This document shows positions 59,144 to 64,000 of a stretch of 64,000 nucleotides of DNA, piece by piece (positions within the stretch are counted from its first letter, which is position 1; the number at the start of each line of letters is the position of its first letter). The notes under the pieces were generated by a model. That model worked only from the letters and a program-made list of their open reading frames with translations, made no database searches and was not told where the DNA came from. A program made the position numbers and the translations under genes. Origin of the DNA: an uncultured Lachnospiraceae bacterium (GTDB taxonomy: Bacteria; Bacillota; Clostridia; Lachnospirales; Lachnospiraceae); NCBI GenBank assembly GCA_910579805.1, contig CAJTWM010000008.1, forward strand, positions 1 through 64,000, read 5' to 3'.

Positions 59144-61099
59144 TTACATCCGGTTTAAATCTTCGAATTTATCTTTTAATTCATCGGAAACTTCTCCGAT
59201 CATGGTCGCCGACGCCGCGATCTCCTGTGTGCTTGCAGCAAGATTACTGATCCTCTCGTTGACCTCGTCTACGATCTGGATCAAATGCTCCGATTCTTCC
59301 GCCAGTTTGTTCATGGCATTTACAATCTCATCTTTATTTTTATTGCTGTCCAAGGCTGTGTCTTTACTGGACTCGCTCAAACTCTTGATTTCCTGCGCCA
59401 CAACGGCAAACCCTTTTCCGGCTGCGCCCGCTCTTGCCGCTTCTATGGATGCGTTCAGGGAAAGCAAATTCGTCTGGTTTGCAACCTGCGTAATGCTGTT
59501 ATTATTGTTCTCCAACTGCATCAGCAACTGGTTGATAGCCGCAAAAGAAGTTTTCATGCTATTGCAGAAGTCCACTACGTTCGACATCGCCGCGCTGATA
59601 TTGCTGCTTTCTTCCGCATTCGTATTGTTTCCGCTCACCATCTCGGCAATGGACACATTCAAAGTTGCAAAGCTTTCATTGGCTTCTTCCACCATCTGTC
59701 CAATGATATCGTTTCTCGCCTGAATCTCTAAATTCTTCTCCTCTACCTGTCTGGAAACTTCCTGAAGCTCTTCTTTTTCCGTTTCCACTTTGCCTTTTAT
59801 GTAATGGATACAGTTCTTTTTATTATTGCACTCGTTATAGATAGCCGCAGCCATATCTTTACAAGTAGCATAGCCGCAGGCGCTGCAGTCGATAGTCCTC
59901 TCGTGTTCCGTATCCTTGTGCATCTGCCTGAATATTTCGTTTAATTCGCTGGCATTGGGATGCTTTACAGCATTTCCTTTGGACTTATCCGAATATTTTC
60001 TGATAAAGTCGTTGATATTCAATTCCCTGAACTGACGGTTCAGATTCGCAAGCCGCTGTCTGGGACTTAATCTGGCTCCCCATGCGCTTGCCCCGCCGTG
60101 TTTCTTGCTGGCTGCTTTGATGCGCTGGATCTCATATAAAGTGTCCTCCGATTTTGTCTTTTCTTCTTCGATCCCGGTTCCGTAAATACATCCCTTCGCA
60201 CAGTTCAGCGCGTCTACCATAAAAGGCAGTTCCTTATTTTTAAATACCCGCTCCTTATAATTTTCAAGGAACTCATATACATGCTTTTCTCCTTCGACCT
60301 GACGCACGAACAAGTCTTCTCCGCAGAACCAGTAAACGTTTTCTTTCAGCCCGCCCGGCATCGGATAGATAGAACCTAAACCGTATTCGATCTCATCGCT
60401 TACCGGTTCTCCTTTTATATTATTTTTACGCACATAGTCCATCAGATGATCGAAAGTAACATTATAAGAAACATATCCTCCGTTATTTTCATCCGCGATC
60501 TCCGTCTTTTTGGCGATACACGGGCTGATAAATGCAAGCTTATCCGTAATCTTCATATATTTCTTTACATAGATCGCCGCACACATCATCGGGCTCTGTA
60601 CCGGCATCAGCCGCGGCAGCAATTCCGGAATATAATGCTCTATGTAATTTACCACTGCCGGACAAGGCTGGGAAATACCGCCCGTAAAATTATGCTCCGT
60701 AATATACTTTACATAGCCCCATGTAGTAATATCCGCGCCGAAACTTACGCTGATAATACGGTTTACTCCCATCTTTTTTAAGCCGCCTAACACTCTTTTA
60801 TATTCGTTCGGATAGTTTGCGGCAAACGCCGGCGCGAGCAGAAGTGAGATCCGTTCCCCCTTTTTCAATGCCTCAAAAAAGCTTTCCGTGTCGTCCCTGA
60901 ACTCTCTCGCCCCATGTTCGCAGGCATCAAAGCAGGCGCCGCAGGCAACGCACTTATCCCCGTCTACTTCGATGATCTGTCTTCCGTCACGTTCTACCGC
61001 TCTGTTTGCAGTTATAACAGGGCAGACAGAAATGCATTTGTTACATCCTATACAATTCTCATTTGTAAATACCAGTCCCTCTTGCTTTTCTTTTGCCAT
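59144..61099 (-). CDS. Cytosolic fusion of [FeFe]-hydrogenase-like domain and chemoreceptor signalling domain
   Basis: The 651-residue protein has four parts. First, two ferredoxin clusters (C16 C19 C22 C26; C50 C53 C56 C60). Second, a hydrogenase-like domain at about 80-320 that keeps the four H-cluster ligand positions: Cys146 in QPCP, Cys194 in SPCIAKKTE, Cys300 and Cys304 in NCAKGC. Third, a further Fe-S unit (C405 C408 C413 C430). Fourth, an MCP signalling hairpin with NLLSLNASIEAARAGAAGKGFAVVA at about 543-567. No membrane segment or HAMP is present. It likely senses redox state or hydrogen and signals to CheA. GGAGG lies eight bases before the start. Confidence 0.93.
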   Translation of the reverse strand: MAKEKQEGLVFTNENCIGCNKCISVCPVITANRAVERDGRQIIEVDGDKCVACGACFDACEHGAREFRDDTESFFEALKKGERISLLLAPAFAANYPNEYKRVLGGLKKMGVNRIISVSFGADITTWGYVKYITEHNFTGGISQPCPAVVNYIEHYIPELLPRLMPVQSPMMCAAIYVKKYMKITDKLAFISPCIAKKTEIADENNGGYVSYNVTFDHLMDYVRKNNIKGEPVSDEIEYGLGSIYPMPGGLKENVYWFCGEDLFVRQVEGEKHVYEFLENYKERVFKNKELPFMVDALNCAKGCIYGTGIEEEKTKSEDTLYEIQRIKAASKKHGGASAWGARLSPRQRLANLNRQFRELNINDFIRKYSDKSKGNAVKHPNASELNEIFRQMHKDTEHERTIDCSACGYATCKDMAAAIYNECNNKKNCIHYIKGKVETEKEELQEVSRQVEEKNLEIQARNDIIGQMVEEANESFATLNVSIAEMVSGNNTNAEESSNISAAMSNVVDFCNSMKTSFAAINQLLMQLENNNNSITQVANQTNLLSLNASIEAARAGAAGKGFAVVAQEIKSLSESSKDTALDSNKNKDEIVNAMNKLAEESEHLIQIVDEVNERISNLAASTQEIAASATMIGEVSDELKDKFEDLNRM

Positions 61100-61150
61100 C
61101 CCTTCGTCCTCCACCCATAATAGGAAAATCACTAAGATTTTCTATCCGCT

Positions 61151-61192
61151 TATAATAGTACTATTATACCATATCATTTTCTTCTTTTTCAA
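61151..61192 (-). promoter_or_regulatory. Promoter and perfect palindrome ahead of the hydrogenase-like receptor
   Basis: On the minus strand TTGAAA (61187-61192) and TATAAT (61163-61168) are 18 bases apart. The -10 overlaps an exact 18-base palindrome, TATAATAGTACTATTATA (61151-61168). This is a good operator candidate, possibly for a redox-sensing repressor. Confidence 0.65.
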
Positions 61193-61247
61193 TGACTTTT
61201 CGGATTTGGATTACTTTGGATCTACTCGGATTTCCCCCTTTCTGTTT

Positions 61248-62189
61248 CTATAAATCAAAAATACTTAACTGCCGTTCTTTCAACGATTTTGCTTTTCTCT
61301 CTGTTATCTTATCATTTTCATCCAGCACGCTGCACAATATGGCTGACTCCGGGGCATATTTACCACGATTCTTTACCACGCTTTCTTCACTATCATTTGC
61401 ATAACAATATTTGCATCCATTGCCACATGTATTATACGTCCCAATCTCTACGCTCTCCATGCAGCCACACTCCTGACGTTGGTTTTTATCTTTTTCTACT
61501 TTAAGCCTGCATCCGATCAGGTCTTCAATAAGAGATTTATCAATACAACAGTTATGTTCAATACCACATTCATGCAAATCTATACTTTCAGCACAGCTTC
61601 CTACCGTCATTCCATTATTCTTTGCAATATCGGCTATCTTCTTTGCAAAGGCTGACAGTTCATTTTGATCAATCCCATAGGGATCAAGTAACTCCATATT
61701 CTTCTTATTCTTTGCATACAAATCAACAAAACTTATAACACACTTCCCTGTGTATCCTTTAAGGGCTGTTGCAATTTGTTCATACGCTTTTAAATGGTAT
61801 TCCGGCGTATATTTCTTTGTAAAAATAAAAGGGTCATATCTCCATATTACCCTTTTCATCCCAATCTTTTTCGATAATTCCTGAAATATAGGAATCATTT
61901 TTTCCCTTTTATGCGGAACATTACACTCTATATCTTTTCCATAGCCGGTCAACGTAAACTGAAAATAGTAAGCATAAGAAGTAAGCTCATCCAGCCTGTT
62001 AAGCATCGGCTCCGGATTTTTTGTCCAAAACACAATACAATCAACTACTTTAGGTGTTATATCAATCTTACTTACCTGATGTGCATTCATTGGATTTCTA
62101 ACATATACGAATCCTTCTTTTATTCTATTAAAAAACCATTCCGAATAATAGTTAGGAATATCGGTTCTTCGGCTTACGCTTAATATCAT
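61248..62189 (-). CDS. DUF1848 family protein with Cys-rich cluster
   Basis: The 313-residue protein matches the DUF1848 family: RRTDIPNYYSEWFFNR, VFWTKNPEPML, FQFTLTGYG, and RVIWRYDPFIF. Near the end is CGNGCKYCYAN and, before it, GIEHNCCIDKSL with ECGCMES, so seven or more Cys could bind one or two metal clusters. The fold is often compared with radical-SAM proteins, but the standard CxxxCxxC is not in the usual N-terminal place. Function is unknown. It is followed by the receptor promoter region. Confidence 0.85.
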   Translation of the reverse strand: MILSVSRRTDIPNYYSEWFFNRIKEGFVYVRNPMNAHQVSKIDITPKVVDCIVFWTKNPEPMLNRLDELTSYAYYFQFTLTGYGKDIECNVPHKREKMIPIFQELSKKIGMKRVIWRYDPFIFTKKYTPEYHLKAYEQIATALKGYTGKCVISFVDLYAKNKKNMELLDPYGIDQNELSAFAKKIADIAKNNGMTVGSCAESIDLHECGIEHNCCIDKSLIEDLIGCRLKVEKDKNQRQECGCMESVEIGTYNTCGNGCKYCYANDSEESVVKNRGKYAPESAILCSVLDENDKITERKAKSLKERQLSIFDL

Positions 62190-62205
62190 TACGCCCCTTC
62201 TTTCT

Positions 62206-62352
62206 TTACTGCCTTTTATTCATACTTCCCGTCATGCCCTTTACAGCGTCAGCGCCATAAATGGCACAAACAAAGAATGCCGTTTGCGCCAATTTATCAA
62301 TGAATGTCCTTATTTCTTCAGTAGTACTTTCTTGTACATACCCAAAAAACAT
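62206..62352 (-). CDS. Possible small protein downstream of rpsI
   Basis: A 48-residue frame starts MFFGYVQESTTEEIRTFIDKL and has a hydrophobic segment TAFFVCAIYGADAVKG. The upstream ribosome site is weak. It lies just past the rpsI terminator and 16 bases before DUF1848 on the same strand. It may be a real small gene or a fragment. Confidence 0.35.
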   Translation of the reverse strand: MFFGYVQESTTEEIRTFIDKLAQTAFFVCAIYGADAVKGMTGSMNKRQ

Positions 62353-62385
62353 ATTGAACCCGCATTTGATACAAAATACAGACAA

Positions 62386-62415
62386 AATCCCCAAAACACA
62401 TACGTTCTGGGGATT
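62386..62415 (-). terminator. Terminator of the rplM-rpsI operon
   Basis: AATCCCCA pairs with TGGGGATT on the minus strand, followed by TTTTGT. It lies 51 bases past rpsI. Confidence 0.65.
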
Positions 62416-62466
62416 GGAATCCATATTGTATTCCGTTTGCCTGTTTCAAACGAAAATTCTGAAGAA

Positions 62467-62862
62467 TTATCTCTTGGAGAACTGCGGAGCGCGACGAGCC
62501 GCCTTGAGACCGTATTTCTTTCTTTCTTTCATTCTCGGATCTCTTGTTAAGTATCCTGCTTTTTTAAGCACCGGTCTGTAATCGCCGTCTGCCTGTAACA
62601 ACGCTCTTGCAATACCATGCCTGATTGCACCCGCCTGACCAGTGTAACCGCCGCCATGTACGTTTACAAGAATGTCAAATTTCTCCACCGTTTCCGTTGC
62701 GGTAAGAGGCTGACGAACGATAACCTTCAATGTCTCTAATCCGAAATACTCGTCGATGGGTCTTTTATTGATTGTAATATTCCCTGTTCCGGGTACTAAA
62801 TATACTCTAGCGATAGATTTTTTTCTTCTACCAGTTCCGTAGAATTTTGCTGCGTTAGCCAT
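62467..62862 (-). CDS. rpsI: Ribosomal protein uS9
   Basis: The small-subunit protein S9 contacts the P-site tRNA with its C-terminal tail. The 131-residue protein shows the family sequence: FYGTGRRKKSIARVYL, NGGGYTGQAGAIRHGIARAL-like VHGGGYTGQAGAIRHG, and the conserved end KKYGLKAARRAPQFSKR. It lies 28 bases after rplM, the usual operon in bacteria. Confidence 0.98.
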   Translation of the reverse strand: MANAAKFYGTGRRKKSIARVYLVPGTGNITINKRPIDEYFGLETLKVIVRQPLTATETVEKFDILVNVHGGGYTGQAGAIRHGIARALLQADGDYRPVLKKAGYLTRDPRMKERKKYGLKAARRAPQFSKR

Positions 62863-62890
62863 TTTAATTTTCTCCTTTCAGTTCCTTTAA

Positions 62891-63319
62891 TTAAAATGTT
62901 AATACTTCAGGTTTCTGAGCTGCATGATTGTGCTCCGGTCCTGCATATACATGAAGTTTTGTATACATTTGTCTTCCTAAAGGTCCTTTGGGAAGCATGC
63001 CTTTTACAGCGAGTTCGATAACCTGCTCCGGTTTCTTTGCTAATTTTTCTCTTAATGTCGCTTCTTTCATACCGCCGACATAATCCGAATGATGATAATA
63101 AATCTTCTGATCCAGTTTCTTACCGGTCACTTTGATTTTTTCTGCATTTACAACGATCACATAATCGCCCGTATCCATATGCGGCGTAAAAATCGGTTTG
63201 TTCTTACCTCTTAAGATTTTAGCAACCTCGGATGCCAAACGTCCAAGTGTCATATCTGCAGCGTCTACCACATACCATTTTCTTTCGATCGTAGACGGAC
63301 TAGCCATAAATGTTTTCAT
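62891..63319 (-). CDS. rplM: Ribosomal protein uL13
   Basis: Large-subunit protein L13 acts early in 50S assembly. The 142-residue protein has KWYVVDAADMTLGRLASEVAKILRG, TPHMDTGDYVIVVNAEKI, and KGMLPKGPLGRQMYTKLHVYAG. AAAGGAG precedes the ATG. The leader from the promoter at 63490 is about 160 bases; it may hold an autoregulatory RNA, but no L13 leader structure was recognised with certainty. Confidence 0.98.
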   Translation of the reverse strand: MKTFMASPSTIERKWYVVDAADMTLGRLASEVAKILRGKNKPIFTPHMDTGDYVIVVNAEKIKVTGKKLDQKIYYHHSDYVGGMKEATLREKLAKKPEQVIELAVKGMLPKGPLGRQMYTKLHVYAGPEHNHAAQKPEVLTF

Positions 63320-63489
63320 GATTGATCTCCTTTCGAAGCTTTTGATTTCCTTCGTCTGTCCCTTTCCTTTCCTTCATGCAGATGTCCGGCCACACTCCAA
63401 AAATTCCAGAAACTTAAAATATTGCTATATTTCATATACCGTCGCCGGGGCTTTGGCTTCGATATACTTAAACATTGTCACAGTAAAAT

Positions 63490-63518
63490 ATTATATTATA
63501 CGCACCCGAGTGTGTCAA
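63490..63518 (-). promoter_or_regulatory. Strong promoter of rplM-rpsI
   Basis: TTGACA (63513-63518) and TATAAT (63490-63495) are 17 bases apart on the minus strand. A second TATAAT overlaps five bases upstream. This is close to consensus, as expected for ribosomal genes. Confidence 0.88.
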
Positions 63519-63673
63519 TGACTTTTTCGATGATTCAGCATGATTTCAGCAATTTTTCTTCAAATCCAATATCCTTCACGATACGTTTCAATATGATTTC
63601 ATTCCCACATAATACTGCCGCAATCTTTCTGCCGGATGCTCTTCCTATCCTGCCCTTTTGCCGTCCCCGGTTA

Positions 63674-64000
63674 TCACAGGATCTGGTATTGGCACAACGT
63701 AAGCCCGTTTGCCGGAGCTGTAGGCCCTGCGCAGGCCCTGTCCTTTTTTTCAAGAATCGTTTTCACTTCCGCAGGTTCCAGATTTCCCCTGCCTGCCTCG
63801 ATCAACGTCCCCGCAATGATCCTGACCATATTATATAAAAATCCGTTTCCAGTCACCCTGATTACGATCTCTTCTCCTTCTCTGCAGACCTGCAGGTCGT
63901 AAATGGTTCTGACCGTGGATTCTGCCGCCGTCCCCGCCGAACAGAAGCTCTTAAAGTCATGCTCCCCTATCAGAAAGGCTGCCGCCTCCCGCATCCTTCT
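63674..64000 (-). CDS. truA: tRNA pseudouridine synthase A, C-terminal part (5' end outside window)
   Basis: TruA makes pseudouridine at positions 38-40 of tRNAs. About 108 residues are visible and the frame runs off the window edge. They match the C-terminal half: MREAAAFLIGEHDFKSFCSAG, VTGNGFLYNMVRIIAGTLIEAGRG, and CAGPTAPANGLTLCQYQIL as the end. The catalytic Asp is in the missing part. It lies upstream of rplM-rpsI on the same strand, a common order in Clostridia. Nothing else is seen in 63519-63673. Confidence 0.93.
   Translation of the reverse strand, partial: RRMREAAAFLIGEHDFKSFCSAGTAAESTVRTIYDLQVCREGEEIVIRVTGNGFLYNMVRIIAGTLIEAGRGNLEPAEVKTILEKKDRACAGPTAPANGLTLCQYQIL

Noticed and set aside
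63535..63753. 72-codon frame overlapping the truA end
   Set aside because: The other frame gives the true TruA C-terminus (GPTAPANGL), and this one is only its shifted shadow.
1..64000. CRISPR arrays, tRNA and rRNA genes
   Set aside because: No regularly spaced repeats, no GTTC-A TPsiC arm with paired acceptor, and no rRNA signature were found.

Overview
The window reads as a chromosome segment of a Clostridia-class Firmicute, most likely a Lachnospiraceae member. This is inferred from gene content and gene order, not from a database search. The supporting content is AddAB instead of RecBCD, a T-box in front of aspS-gatCAB, a split purine end-pathway (stand-alone AICAR transformylase plus an archaeal-type IMP cyclohydrolase), DUF6062, DUF2225, DUF6106 and DUF368 proteins, a short type I glutamine synthetase beside an ANTAR protein, and strong AGGAGG ribosome sites. 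About 50 genes are present, most on the minus strand, with no tRNA, rRNA or CRISPR array seen.

Layout. 1-700: end of an IS30-family insertion sequence. 731-1544: promoter, TPP riboswitch and thiT. 1689-9868: addB-addA recombination operon with a small unknown gene. 10019-16888: HAD phosphatase, M19 dipeptidase, DUF6062, TetR regulator, small acidic membrane protein, DUF2225 and glutaminyl-tRNA synthetase. 17033-22058: DedA protein, glycosyltransferase and a two-component system. 22214-27364: an AT-richer accessory island with a Lap/LXG-like helical pair (a type VII secretion-style module without a toxin domain), an agr-type quorum-sensing set (agrB, an unusual agrD, agrC, agrA), a double-HTH regulator, a broken nucleotidyltransferase and an exact 110-bp tandem duplication. 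27576-35931: DHH phosphoesterase, AICAR transformylase, IMP cyclohydrolase, a GGDEF-EAL protein, guaB and DUF6106. 36285-38149: two unknown or TPR proteins. 38343-43751: T-box-controlled aspS-gatC-gatA-gatB. 43822-50822: XRE/GyrI-like regulator, VWA lipoprotein, anti-sigma-like protein, ECF sigma factor, dapF, ANTAR regulator and glnA. 50956-57833: membrane protein, then hisC, DUF368, methyltransferase, hslO and nadE. 58007-64000: glycosyltransferase with a repeat tail, a cytosolic [FeFe]-hydrogenase-like/chemoreceptor fusion, DUF1848, rpsI, rplM and the 3' end of truA.

How genes fit together. Purine synthesis appears as its last two steps plus IMP dehydrogenase. AspRS with GatCAB, plus a separate GlnRS, suggests that GatCAB serves Asn-tRNA here. 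The agr island has a signal exporter/protease, a signal precursor and a sensor/regulator pair around one signal. Its divergent neighbour is the Lap/LXG-like pair, so quorum control of secretion is possible but unproven. Two families of dispersed non-coding hairpin repeats recur in the intergenic gaps, one of them always 3' of a minus-strand gene and in a constant orientation.
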